From NCBI GenBank assembly GCA_014871385.1, contig CM026426.1, forward strand, positions 38,657,799-38,721,798: a stretch of 64,000 bases of DNA, in the 5' to 3' direction. Shown here piece after piece: positions 37,901 to 49,100 of this stretch (the first letter of the stretch is position 1; every line of letters begins with the position of its first letter). A program made the translations under genes and the position numbers. The notes beneath the pieces are model-generated. The model did no database searches and was not told where the DNA came from. It was given only the letters and a program-made list of their open reading frames with translations. Source of the DNA: Ceratodon purpureus (taxonomy: Eukaryota > Streptophyta > Bryopsida > Pseudoditrichales > Ditrichaceae).

Positions 37901-40018
37901 TATTTTGTTGCTTACAGATGATGCAAGGCGGGAAATTCATCATTTGATAGCTGCCTGTAGGCAGACACGGGCAGTGCTTGACAAGGAGAGAGACGACATC
38001 CTGGCCAAGACTGTTACGCTCTCTAAGGTAAACTTCTAGCTCCCTTTTTGTGGCTTCTGATCTCAAGTTTCCCATGTTCTGAATGCTTATGCGCCATAAT
38101 CGATCAAATTTTATTTTTTTCAATTCTGTCTGTGTTTTCATTAAGCGTAGCGCTTGAATTCTGGCATTCAAAACTGGTTGTAGTCATTTAGGAAGGTCAA
38201 CTCTGTTTGATGCTTTCAATGCGCAGGATTTTGCGTATGTTGCTATTCATACGGACATCCTTGCATCTAGTAGTGTAAGCGATGCAGTTCTTGGCAGAGT
38301 CTTGGTGGCCGTTCTGCAGGCAGGTTCTTTTTATCCTACATCTTATATCTTTTACAGACTTTCGGTAGCAAATTTCATTAGCACTCTGTTTAGGTGTAGA
38401 ATGAAGCTTCTCATCCCTATGGCGTTCGGTTTTATCTGCGTTTATGCTCCATATGCAAGAAGTGTCCGTTTTCGTTGTAAACCCGTGCCCTCAGAGGTCA
38501 TGGTTTAAATGCTGATATGTTGTCTTCTTGGGCAAGGGCCTTAGTTCGTAGCACAGAGAGAGAAGCCGCCTCGTGGTAAAGCACTGAAGATTTTGATGGA
38601 TAAACTACGTCAGCCCCCTGTCAAGGTACAGATTGAAACGATCTGTTATCTAGCTCTTAGCTTCATATTAATATTTCTGCATTCAGAAGTGTTATCTGCT
38701 CAAATGATGATATAGAGCAGAATTTGTTTTTTTTGCTCAAACTCTTTCTTCGTGCCATTTGCATTCTTATGTGATGTGATGTGATGTATTGTGATGCCAT
38801 TTCCATCCTGGACGATCATTGGGTCCAGCATTGATACACATGAGGCTCCCGCTGACAGGATATTGTGATCGATGTGCAGGAAGCTTTCACGTTAGCAGGT
38901 TGCCATGTGTCTCCTGCCCCAGGGTCCAAGGGTTCCAGGGTCATGGTGTGCTTGTCTCCTGAATCGCCAACACCTGCATTGGGATCGGATTTGATATCGT
39001 GGGAATCAGGTCCAGTTTTAGCCTCTAAGAAACGGGATTTAGGAGGTCTAAATTCTGAAGACGCGGCCTATTATAATGATGGCAAGAAACTCATTCTAGA
39101 TGCTAGGAGCGGGGCACCAAGCGTGTTGGAGCAAGGGAGAAAGCTTGGGCTAGTGTCGGATGGGGTCGCTGCTTTATTGGAATTATTGAAAAAGGAGATT
39201 GCTGAGACTATGGGTAAAACCATTGAAGACTGTAAGAAAAGCGAACCGCCGAATAACCAGTTGATATATGGAATGGATAATCCTAAACAGATGCTTCCGT
39301 TAGGACACACCTGTTTCTTTATGAGTAGGTTCTTGGTTTCATGGGAGCCCAAAGCAATACCTGCCAAGTTGAACGAAGTACAATACATGACTTTGAGCGG
39401 TGATCAAAGAGGTCGGTGCTGTCTTTTGAGAGACAAGCCGGCTGCGTGGGTCCGACATTACGAGGATACAGATTTTGACCATCTTCAAAACGCTCTGAAG
39501 ATCTCTTTCAAGACAAAAGTTGATGATAAGGTTTCCAGCTGGTGTGTTTATCGATTTGAAAGTGACCTATACGGTGCCGATGAAGAGAAAAGACAGGAAA
39601 TGCAGCTGGAATTGGCTAAATCTCCCCTGAAGAGGGATACAAGTAGAAAACCTCGTCCTCGTAAGAATCCGAAGGTCAAACCTATTTATTGTGGCGGTTA
39701 TGTGACTTCGAAGGCTCAACGAGCTTTAGCTATCCTTCGATGTATTCCGAAACCTGTGTTGCGAGGACTTCCTGTACTTGTGAGTGCTGAAGGCTTACTA
39801 CTAGCAATTCCGGTAAAGGCTCGGTTTCTTTCCGTCTTCTCAAGCAGGGTTGGAAAGGGATGTTTTATTGCTGGTTGGAAGATCTTGCAGAGCATACTGA
39901 CGAGTGGGACTTGTTTCCGCTGCAGACTCTTGATTTCCAGCGCTGCCCTTTGGTGTCATTCTCTGCTGTCCTCTGCTCTAGAATTCCTCTAGGTGGCGGC
40001 CAATCCTCTTGGACGTGA
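34981..40018 (+). CDS. TILS: tRNA(Ile)-lysidine synthase, TilS/RSY3-like, eleven exons
   Basis: TilS converts the wobble cytidine of tRNA-Ile(CAU) to lysidine using ATP; plant homologues (Arabidopsis RASPBERRY3) are thought to act in organelles. Exons are 34981-35110, 35340-35522, 35814-35898, 36044-36119, 36623-36787, 37685-37787, 37918-38027, 38227-38319, 38563-38625, 38880-39812 and 39926-40018. Phases agree and the product is about 677 residues. Visible motifs are the PP-loop [25 protein letters not shown] followed by [25 protein letters not shown] with RNRIRQVL, and the C-terminal [16 protein letters not shown] and [12 protein letters not shown]. The exon 8/9 junction is uncertain: a GC donor at 38320, or GT at 38324 paired with an acceptor at 38560. 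No disabling change is seen. An organellar transit peptide is not obvious from the acidic N-terminus. Confidence 0.9.
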
Positions 40019-40106
40019 CACTATGGACGATTTCAAGCTATATTTATTCTGGGATGACAGCACAAGTTGTGAGGTACTCCTGCTCGTCTAAATCCCTCAA
40101 ACAGGC

Positions 40107-40238
40107 GAGGTGTCTGGTAAAGCATCAGCACCTCGAAGCAGGATGTTGTAGAGGTGTCTGGTAAAGCATCAGCACCTCGAAGCAGGATGTTGTAGAGGTG
40201 TCTGGTAAAGCATCAGCACCTCGAAGCAGGATGTTGTA
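40107..40238. repeat. 44-bp unit in three identical tandem copies
   Basis: Copies at 40107-40150, 40151-40194 and 40195-40238 show no differences by eye. Each contains GAGGTG...CACCTC, able to form a short hairpin. They begin about 90 bp after the TILS stop codon, probably in its 3' UTR. Confidence 0.95.
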
Positions 40239-41002
40239 GATGCTAGTCAGCAGTTTTCTGATGGAAGTAGTGGACACCCTTACAGATTTGGCAAAGTCGA
40301 CAACTTAGTGGCTTTCCAGTTGCATGGATGAAAATTTTCTTTAATATCATTTTTTGGATTATATGGAACTATGAATTCATTATTTACATGGGGTCGCACT
40401 AACTACCCCCAACGAAGTCGACATTTGGCACATTCTGGGCAGGTAGGGGCTGCCCGGTACAGGCTTCTCTCCATGACCATCCCGGTTTTATTGTGGAACC
40501 TGGCCTTCATAAAGTTCACCTGCGATGGCTGAGCGAGCTGTCTTTCCCAGCCTTGAGGTTCATTGCCATTTAGTTGGGCTTTGTTATTCCAGCCATGGCT
40601 TGTCTTGCAATGGAGTATTATGAATGGCGGGTCCCATAAGTTTTTGTGCTGCCAACTAATCTGGATCTGAGAATTTGAACTCCACTTTAGAAAATGGATA
40701 ATTTTGACATTATTCTAAGAATAGGAGTATCTGGATCTAGAGGTCTCTCCCCATCAGAGTCCGGGGAGTTCTGTGAGCCATCCAGTAGATTTCCGTGATA
40801 ATTTCAGACACCTCGGTTTTCTTCAAAATTGCCCGGAAGTGTGCCGGGAAGTTGCGAAACTGCCCAGTTAATTTCCTAGAAGTTAATTGCTCTACCGGTG
40901 GCATTTCCGCCATTCTAAAAGTCCAATCGGAAAATTTCCTTCAAATCATAATTTCATTCGGTTTCGTTTATTTTTTTGATCTTTTCCTTAGCACATAGCT
41001 GT

Positions 41003-41056
41003 ATCCCTGGCAGGATTCGAACCTGGCAGTGCCCCTACCAATTTAGGGCCAGGGAT
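41003..41056 (-). other. tRNA-like remnant with box A and box B motifs
   Basis: On the minus strand the ends ATCCCTG and CAGGGAT pair. TAAATTGGTAGGGGC resembles a pol III box A, and GGTTCGAATCC matches box B. Only about ten bases separate the two, so the anticodon arm is missing; it is a deleted tRNA or SINE head, not a working tRNA. It lies inside the hAT element 3' of its transposase. Confidence 0.45.
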
Positions 41057-41164
41057 TTAGCCTTCCTAAAATGCAAAGACCCAAAAGAGGATCCGTGCAT
41101 TTTTGGGAGGCTTGTTAGTACGACATGCCCACAGAACATTTACAAGAATGTAATTCATACATAT

Positions 41165-43387
41165 TTATTCATTGCTTACACTAGAACCCGGGGAGGAATT
41201 AGACAAGTAACTAGCCGGGTTAGCATACAGGAACTTATACTTTGTTTCACTCTTCCACAAGGAGATAGCATCTGCAATTACACCATCATACTCCTCATCC
41301 GGTCCCTCCAAGGCAACTCTAAGCAAACAATCCAGGTTTTTACTTCCCAATTTGTTTCTAACACGAGTTTTGATTAAATTCTGTATACTGAAAGCTCTCT
41401 CACAGGTAGCGGTGGACACACACTGCACTCTAGCAATCTCAGCCAAAACAAGCAAGTTTGGGTATCGTGTTTGTAGGGCATGATTCCATGTGATCATACC
41501 CCACAAATCACGAAAGTTTTTATCTCCCCATTCCGTCGTGCACTGCAACTTAAAAGACAGAAATTCACGCTTACAATCCTGCACGTCAAGGAAGGGGGGG
41601 AAGGAAGAACCTGAATGGGACCGGTCCTCTCCATACAATTCGAGCAACCTGTCTAATTCGGAAACCCCCCAATTCTGCAGACCCACTTGCTTAGACGGCA
41701 TATTAGAGGGGTTCAGAATTTTAAAACACGAAAGCACATCATTGTCCTTGAAACGAGCATCGAGACCTGCGCAAACTGCCTCCGCAAATGCTTGCTGGAA
41801 TGCCAGCGCTTCTTCCAAGTCTGTTCCCAGTCGGGACCTACACATTGCCACATCGTGAAACATATTGCCTCTAATCTGGCTCGACAGCTTACGCATATAC
41901 CCCCCGAAAGGCCCATACTCAGGGAGGATGTGGTAACCAGTACTCTCGCTAAAAGTTGCAGCGTTCAAATCTGTAGTTTCCACAAGAAAAAGCATTCGGA
42001 TTTGGGCAATTTCTGTGCGCACAATGCTACCTATAGAAGTGACATCCACGAATTTGCACTGGAAGACTTTAGACAACATAGCTAGACAATGCAATATGTC
42101 TGCAAGAAAGAACAAAATGTAGATGATTTTAAATTGGGACAACCTCTCCAAGATAGACGCTCCCTGACCATCATCAGCATCACGAAAATAAACCAAGACC
42201 GACTCCAAAGAATCACACAAGGTGCTCACAGACTGCCAACGACTCAACCACCGAATCTTATGATAGCGTTTCATGGACTTTTTGGCATCGAAGAGCTCGT
42301 CCTGCAAGGCTGTAAGTGCGTGCTTACGCTTACTCGACTTGTGAAAAAAAGAAGAAATCGAATTCAAGAGGCTGTCAATTTCACCTGAAATTACCTTGCA
42401 GTTGGGCGCCTTCGCTGCATCGAGTGCCGCCAAGTTGGTGCGGTGTGCTACGCAATGGGTGGCAAGCAGGTACGGGTTTACCTCCTTCTTGATGCGTGTG
42501 GCCATTCCAGTGTGGCAGCCAGTCATCGTCGCTGCTCCGTCACTGCCGAATCCCAAGAACTTCCGCAAATCTAAACCCCAAGCGCGCAGCTGTGAAATGA
42601 GCGCTTCATAGATCACAGCAGCATCTTTTCCTCCGTCGACCGGCAGTAACCCCAAGAACAAGGTCACCGGCAGTCCCTCCTCAACGATGGTGCCGAAAAC
42701 CACCAGGTGCCCTGTGACGCTGATATTGGTGGACTCGTCAACCATTATACCGTAGAAAGAAGAATTCCGAACACGATTGAGTACCTGCTTCTGGATTACA
42801 ACTGAAATGCAAGCCATTATATTCGCACATGACTTCTCATCTTGATACAAAGATAAGGTCATCGGGGCATTCACACTAACGAGCAATTTGCATAAAGAAG
42901 GGAACTTAGAGTAAGGTAAGGATTGCTTCCCCAAAAAGTACGCAGCCTTCACCAGAGAAGCCACAGCCGAGTCGCATGCTTTCTGCCCGCTGACGATCAC
43001 CTTCTCCATCACCTTCCCGCCGCTATTCATGGCCCAGGCAAGTCGTCTGTGTTCGATGGAGCGGGAGTGGTCTTGGAAAGCGCTCACCTTGAAGTTCTTG
43101 GAGCCGTCTTTGGCGTACGCTAACCGTCCGCCTTTCTCCCTGCACACCTTGCAGAGCACCCTCCCAACATCGGCGGCAAAGTGCAGCCATTCGAACTGAA
43201 CGGCCCACTGTTCCTTCCACAAACTTTGAGCAATCTGAGCATCCGAAGGAGGAGGTCGATCCATTGCCGAATGACAACTTTCGGGAGAAGAGTCATTCTC
43301 AGACCCCGAGGATGCAATCTCAATGACATCCACATCCTTGGACCGTGAGAAATAATGGGACGTCAATGATCTCTGCCGTTTCGCCAT
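41165..43387 (-). CDS. hAT transposase, ZNF862/DUF4371-like, intact
   Basis: A single open frame of 740 residues from MAKRQRSLTSHYFS; an in-frame ATG ten codons upstream (43417) is also possible. I prefer the inner start because related proteins begin in this way. Order is an N-terminal nuclear-type basic segment, a TTF-type zinc finger (CKVCREKGG...DHSRSIEHRR), and the DUF4371 catalytic region (YGIMVDEST, GFGSDGAATMTG, THCVAHRTNLA). The insertion domain has a RW motif (KIRWLSRW), and the hAT dimerisation segment reads CERAFSIQNLIKTRVRNKLG. Transposition is by cut and paste with 8-bp duplications, which are present. No stop, frameshift or obviously lost catalytic residue is seen, so it may be active or very recently so. 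Confidence 0.93.
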   Translation of the reverse strand: MAKRQRSLTSHYFSRSKDVDVIEIASSGSENDSSPESCHSAMDRPPPSDAQIAQSLWKEQWAVQFEWLHFAADVGRVLCKVCREKGGRLAYAKDGSKNFKVSAFQDHSRSIEHRRLAWAMNSGGKVMEKVIVSGQKACDSAVASLVKAAYFLGKQSLPYSKFPSLCKLLVSVNAPMTLSLYQDEKSCANIMACISVVIQKQVLNRVRNSSFYGIMVDESTNISVTGHLVVFGTIVEEGLPVTLFLGLLPVDGGKDAAVIYEALISQLRAWGLDLRKFLGFGSDGAATMTGCHTGMATRIKKEVNPYLLATHCVAHRTNLAALDAAKAPNCKVISGEIDSLLNSISSFFHKSSKRKHALTALQDELFDAKKSMKRYHKIRWLSRWQSVSTLCDSLESVLVYFRDADDGQGASILERLSQFKIIYILFFLADILHCLAMLSKVFQCKFVDVTSIGSIVRTEIAQIRMLFLVETTDLNAATFSESTGYHILPEYGPFGGYMRKLSSQIRGNMFHDVAMCRSRLGTDLEEALAFQQAFAEAVCAGLDARFKDNDVLSCFKILNPSNMPSKQVGLQNWGVSELDRLLELYGEDRSHSGSSFPPFLDVQDCKREFLSFKLQCTTEWGDKNFRDLWGMITWNHALQTRYPNLLVLAEIARVQCVSTATCERAFSIQNLIKTRVRNKLGSKNLDCLLRVALEGPDEEYDGVIADAISLWKSETKYKFLYANPASYLSNSSPGSSVSNE

Positions 43388-44129
43388 GACCCCTGATCTC
43401 AATGCAACTAAACCCACGCAACCACAGCTCGGAACAAGTCACGCAAAAGAACTCGGAACAAGTCACGCAATCACAACAGGGGCAGCAGGCAGTGAATAAG
43501 GTGCGGTAAGTGGAGAGTGAAGCTCGAGGAGCAATTAGCAATACAGCGAACACAATCGATCATGAGTACAATTACAAACGAACACAAGCGATCACGGCCG
43601 AAGACAAGCCGAACACAAGCGATCAGGAGCAGCGAACACAAGAGATCAAGAGTAGTCGAGTACCTTTACCCCGATCTCGTTTTCCCCACACAAGCGAATG
43701 AAGCGATCTTGTTTTCCCCACACAAGCGGCTGTTGCGATCACGAGTTGGATACAAAACCCTGCTGCTGTGCTGTAGTGCAACCACGGAGATCAAACGAAG
43801 TTAACGAAGCGCCGCCAGTGAAAAACCCTGACTTCGTGATGGTGGTGACTGGAGTGGGTGGGTGGGTGGCGGCAATCCCATCGCCGTCCCGGTCACTGCT
43901 GTGATCATCACACAGTCACACCCGCAGCCCTAAAGCCGCCCCCCAATTCTAAACCGTTCGATCATCGATGAGATCTGAGGTGGTGATCGTGATGATTGGG
44001 TATTTGGATTTTGGATTCAAAATTTTTTTATTTTTTATTTTTATTTTTATTTTTTTTGAAGCAGGATTCAAAATTATTATGAATTCAGATTCTTAATTCT
44101 CAATTCAACAACTAAGGATTCTCAAGCGG

Positions 44130-44305
44130 TTGACCTGGGGTGCTCGAGCAAGTGACCTGGGGTGCCTGAGCCAGTGACCTGGGGTGCTTGAGCCAGTGAC
44201 CTGGGGTGCCCAATCCGGTGACCTGGGGTGCCGAAGCTAGTGACCTGGGGTGCAGGAGCCTGTGACCTGGGGTGCCCATTCCGGTGACCTGGGGTGCCAA
44301 AGTCA
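44130..44305. repeat. 22-bp tandem repeat, exactly eight copies
   Basis: Each unit has the invariant core TGACCTGGGGTGC followed by eight variable bases. Copies start every 22 bases from 44130 to 44284. The array lies within the hAT element, upstream of its transposase and 16 bases before the pogo-like MITE. Confidence 0.97.
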
Positions 44306-44321
44306 TTTGAATTGAGGACTA

Positions 44322-44756
44322 CAGTCAAACCTTGATAAGTGTTAACGGTCGCGAGCATACTTTTTGTTATCACTTGAGGAATAGTAACACTTATCTTTTA
44401 CTTTATAAACTTATATTTTACTTTATCGACTTATCTTTTAATTTATATTTTACTTTATCTTTTACTTTATGAACTTAAAATATATGATCTTTTACTTTAT
44501 GATCTTAATAATACATGTACCAATCAATTTGTTTCTAAAATGGAAACTATAAACTACTGCTTGACCTCAAAGTTATCTCTCTTCAAACTATGGTTCTTAC
44601 AAAAGTTCCTTTTTAGACACTTATCACTTATCGAGGTAAAATTAGGAGCATAACATTACATAACACTTAACACATAACACTTACTAGTCTTAATTTTAAA
44701 GGAGCAAAAATCTCCATAACACATATAGAGTTTTAACACTTATCGAGGTTTGACTG
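44322..44756. mobile_element. pogo/Tigger-like MITE, 435 bp
   Basis: The ends CAGTCAAACCTTGATAAGTG and, inverted, CAGTCAAACCTCGATAAGTG differ at one base, and the match extends to GTTAA. TA flanks both sides (44320-44321, 44757-44758), the Tc1/mariner duplication. The interior is AT-rich with TTTTACTTTAT repeats and no coding capacity. It is nested in the hAT element. Confidence 0.9.
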
Positions 44757-45153
44757 TATTGAATCATCCCCCATAATAAAAATTTCCTACAAAGTCTAAA
44801 CCTAGTCGGCTACCCGCCGAATAAAAAAAAATTGAATCGGTAATTTTCCTCCATATTCACCATGTGACCGGCCAAAAAGCCGACACTTCATTTTTTCCTC
44901 CGGTTCCATTTCCGAAAATTATTTTTTTCAACCGGAACCCTTGCCTAAACTTATAAATCTCAATCGGAAATTTTCAAAAGTAACCGGCTAGTTTGTAACT
45001 AACTGCCGGTACTCCCCGGACATTGCTCCCCATCATGCAGTGCAGACTACTTGTTGTTTTACGAGAATCCGGAAATTAGGGTTCCTTTTGGTATTAGGTT
45101 TAGGGAGGATGTGGCTTAGGGTTTCTATTGCACCAAACACATGTTTTGCTTAA

Positions 45154-46018
45154 CCCCTAAAGGCCCATTGTCCCGGAATGGGAATTTTTTAAATTTGGGC
45201 AGGTTCCTAGAATTCCAATTTAATTCCTAAATCTTTAAAAAAAGTAATTTAGGTAGGCATTTTGAAGAGGCTTAGGAATTTTATTTTTTACTTTTAAACA
45301 TACTGACAAAAAGTTATAGGGTTTTGAGTGTCAAAAGCTGCATTCAGCCAAACTTTGAGCAAGCTCGCAGCCACTGTCAATGCAGCAAATTCTGCCCAAA
45401 ACTGCCCAAAACTGCCCAAAATTGCCAAAATCTGCCAAAATCTGCCCAAAGCCGAAACTTTGAAATTCCACCAAAAATTGAGATATTTATATTTTTCAAA
45501 AATAAAAATTTCTATGTATAGAGAACGCAGTAGAGCATGTTCCCACTGTTACGATTTTCAATCCATTTTTTTTGCATATGCTATTTTTATTGTCAAAAAA
45601 CGGCCTTTGTTTGTAAATTTCAGTTTACCCCCAAGGGGAAAATGATTTGTTTGGCAACCTTCCACAACTTTTTGAATATGATTTTTTTAACACAATAAGC
45701 TAACTTAGTCTTCTTTGACGTGCATCAAAACCGCGAAAATCCATAATGCAAAAAAATGGTTATTTGGGCCTCCAAAACTCTACTGATCCCTTTTTGCGCA
45801 GGAAAAAAAACTTGTTTTTCAACTTTGAACGTTATGATCTGGCAATTGGTGAGGAATGATTGTGTAAGATTTGGTGGACATGTATACATAGGAGTTAGCT
45901 GCAATATCTTACGGTTAGATGTACTAATTAAAATCCCAAGTTTGCAAAATCCACCTTGCTTTGAAGAGGGGCTGTTTTCAGGCAGTTTTGATGAAAAACA
46001 CCCTTGGGCATTTAGGGG
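45154..46018. mobile_element. piggyBac-like non-autonomous element, 865 bp
   Basis: The ends CCCCTAAAGGCCCA and, inverted, CCCCTAAATGCCCA differ at one base. TTAA flanks both sides (45150-45153 and 46019-46022), the diagnostic piggyBac duplication. No frame inside resembles a transposase. The short ends leave some doubt. Confidence 0.72.
45391..45450. repeat. 10-bp tandem repeat, six copies
   Basis: Units like ACTGCCCAAA repeat six times with small changes inside the piggyBac-like element. Confidence 0.85.
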
Positions 46019-46174
46019 TTAAAAGGTGTATTTCGTCTTGCAATGACCGTGTGCAATGGAAGGGAATCAAAGAGGAACTGATGTGGTTTAGGTTTCTTTG
46101 TTTCGTGTGAGTGAATTGCTCGTCTTGCCTTTTATTCTGTGGTGTAGGGTTGGCTTACTACGTAGTTCTCAAAA

Positions 46175-49100
46175 ATGGCCCCATCTGATGATCCGGTCAG
46201 TGATGACTCGGATTGTTGCATTGTCCTTACGCATTTCCATGAAGTAGTGACACGAAGTCCATATGAACTAGGTGTGGCATTTGTTGAACTGACAATTGAG
46301 AAACATCGCAATGAAACTGGAGAAGTAGGGAGTGGAAAGTCTAGGGAGGATCGAATTCAGATTAGTAGGCCGTTGAGGAATGGAGAAGTTGGTCCATCAT
46401 TTGTTGATTTATGTTCTGAGTACAGCAGTGATTCCACGTTTAATTTGAATGATGCTGGATATATGTATTCCTCGAGCTCAGTAGTGGACCTCTATGAGGG
46501 TCCACAGTACATTGATGTCACAACGAATGATAACACATTCTCCAAGGATTTCCCAAATCACCTGAAATTCTAGAACTCTGCTGGTCGTGGTGGTTCAGTG
46601 GGGGTGGAAGTTTGTTAGTGATGAGTCCTCTTTGCCATCCTCTGGAACTGATGATGTTATTGAGAGACTCCGTTCTTTACGTACTAGAATGAAAGAAAAC
46701 TGTGTAGACCTTGAAGTAAACTTGCCAGAACATTCTTCTGCTTCTGAGACCTATACTGATGTAGAGCTGGGTAAGGGGAACGCTAGGGGAGAATGTGGAA
46801 ACGCAGCTGATGTCAGGTGTGATCAGCTTCCAACATCAAAGGCTGCAAATCGTAAGAGTACGAAGGTCAATGTGGCTGAGATTCAAGGCCCTTCAGAACA
46901 TGCAACTCCGGAGTGTGGGACAAAGTCAGAGAATGTAGGAAAAGGTCTTCCTACCGATGGTGCTTTGAAGAAAGTTGTAGGGGCTCATGGTGCTCCAAAG
47001 GCAAAGGCCGTTTCTGCAGCATCACCAAAACGGCGATTTGCAAGGCCTGCAGTTTGCAAGAGGAAATTCCGTACATGCTCAGCAAAGGCACCACTGATTG
47101 TACTTGTTGATGCTAGGGACACCAAAGAGTTCTCTTACTAGGGACCAGAGCGCGAGAAGGAGCTTCTAAAGAAATTGAGGAAATTCAAGCAGACTCCACC
47201 ACCTGGACCGTTCTGCAAAGATGACATTGCTTGGGAGCCTATTTGAACTCAAAGTGCAGGACAATACTTTTTACACGAGGTTGCCGTAATTCTATGGAGC
47301 AGATTGGAGGACTTCAAAACCGGAGAAGATATGGATAAAAATTTCCCGTGCTAGTTCATGAAGGAGACATAGAGGAAGAGGGCACCAAGCTCTCTGAATA
47401 TCCCCCGAGCAAATAGCGCAACTAAGGTTATTAGGTTATAAATCCCTAATGTCTGTTCATATGGTTTGGGGCACATTCTCATATTAAAAATGAATCAAAA
47501 CCTCCTGTCTAAATTTACTTGCAGTACCTTCTAATTCTAAATGTTGTTCTGCAATACATTGCACAGGTTCAATTGTAACTACTGTCTTGCTGATGACTCC
47601 TCTGTCTTCATCAAGGACCTGAAGGATCTCCTACAAGCAAAGCAATTGAAGAGGAAGAAGACAATAGATAGTGTATTACAAAAGAAGAAGCGAGGGAAGA
47701 AGCCCATGGCGGCTTATGATGTCATGTCCTCTGACAGAAAGACATGCAATCAGAAGACTCGCATTGGTCAGAAGGAGGCTAGAACCTCGATGAAGAGGGG
47801 GTGCTTGCGGACCTTCATTGCAAAGCAGAACTACATGGATAAAAGCTTGTGTCAGCTTGTATACAAGATAACCGAACATGTGAAGAGCAATGGGAACCAG
47901 TGTCACAGTGTGGCAGTGGCTAGTTTCAAACATTCTATAGGCACATGTCTTTCTGATGAGAAGAAGAGTGAGCTTACTGAATTGATAGATTATGACTTAA
48001 CACCAACTCAGGTAATGGTACAACACAAGGCGCACATCATGGAGCTCGCCTTTCAGAATGTCCGTATGTACTGGGTAACGTGTTTTGTTTTATCAGGAGC
48101 ACAACTTGATCGTCATGAATATCATAGAGCAGCAGAACAACCCCTTTGCACTCGGATTTCAAACTGAATGGCAGTTTGAAATGTTGCTGAAGTTTGGGAA
48201 TAAAGATACCCTTGCAATTGATGCTACCTTTGGCACAAGCCACTCAAGGGTAAGACAATCTCAGTTGATGTTTTGTGTTTTGTTTTGAAAGCTCGTGCTA
48301 AGGAGGTTCTGTGACCTTATAGTAAACATGTGAAGTGTAGAGTGGTTAAACGTTCGTGGACTACGCCTAAGCATATCTCCATTGTTTGGGTTGCACTACA
48401 AGCCATCCACTGTTACTAACTCTTGCAAATATGTTGTGCAGTATCCTCTATACACCGTGATGGTGTTTGACGAATGGAGAGGCGGGATACCTGTACCGTA
48501 CTTCTTCTCTTCTTCAGCAAAAGAAGAACATCTAAATCCTATACCACAGGCCTTGAAGGACAAAATCACCAAGAAACTACCTTCCTGGGAGCCTTCTCCT
48601 ATTATTGTTGACAATGCCCAAGCCGAAATTAATGTCTAACAGTAAGTTATTAGAAGAGTTCGAAGTCTAAATCAATAGGTTGTTTCATATATGATTATTG
48701 GTTTTCTCTGTCTTGTCTTGCTTTGTCCTTTGATGCTGACTTATTCATTGTCTTGCTGGACTGTAGACAGCTCTGGCCACAGTCAAATATTCCTCATGCA
48801 GGACAGAACACAAACGCTGCTATAGAGTCATACCACGCTAATCTAAAGTTCATCCTTTACCTGGAGAAGCAACGATTTATGGGGCGGCAAATGGATTGGA
48901 CTGCTCATGATTTGCAGCGTGTAGTGATTGGGCACTACTGGTACTTCAGGGTGTTAAAGGAGTACGGATTCATTCGCTACAGGAAGCAAGAGATTATCAT
49001 ATGTAGTGCCATATTGGCCGCCCAAGAAATTCCAGATGACTACGTTAGCTTGAATCTAAAGGGGGAGGAAATTGCCTTTGTTGTCTTAGTGAACAATTAT

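Larger units (their letters stand above)
40755..45024 (-). mobile_element. Complete hAT transposon, 4,270 bp
   Basis: The ends read CAGAGTCCGGGGAGTTCTG on the left and, inverted, CAATGTCCGGGGAGTACCG on the right, with 15 of 19 matching. CTCCCCAT flanks both sides exactly (40747-40754 and 45025-45032), the 8-bp duplication of hAT elements. It encodes one long intact transposase on the minus strand. Within its 5' flank are a 22-bp tandem array and a nested pogo-like MITE. CCGG-containing words recur near both ends and may be transposase-binding subterminal motifs. Confidence 0.93.

Noticed and set aside
38520..38562. Start of TILS exon 9 at the first AG in the CACAGAGAG run
   Set aside because: That acceptor puts the exon out of frame; only the later AGs give the KPPRGKALK reading.
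41003..41056. A functional tRNA gene
   Set aside because: There is no room for an anticodon arm and one T-stem pair is mismatched.
44130..44305. CRISPR-like look of the 22-bp repeat array
   Set aside because: The core is 13-14 bp, the spacers are only 8 bp, and the context is a plant transposon; it is an ordinary tandem array.
40755..45024. Earlier candidate hAT ends at a CAGTG near 41026 and a CACTG near 43890
   Set aside because: Their flanks do not match, whereas the ends at 40755 and 45024 have a perfect 8-bp duplication.
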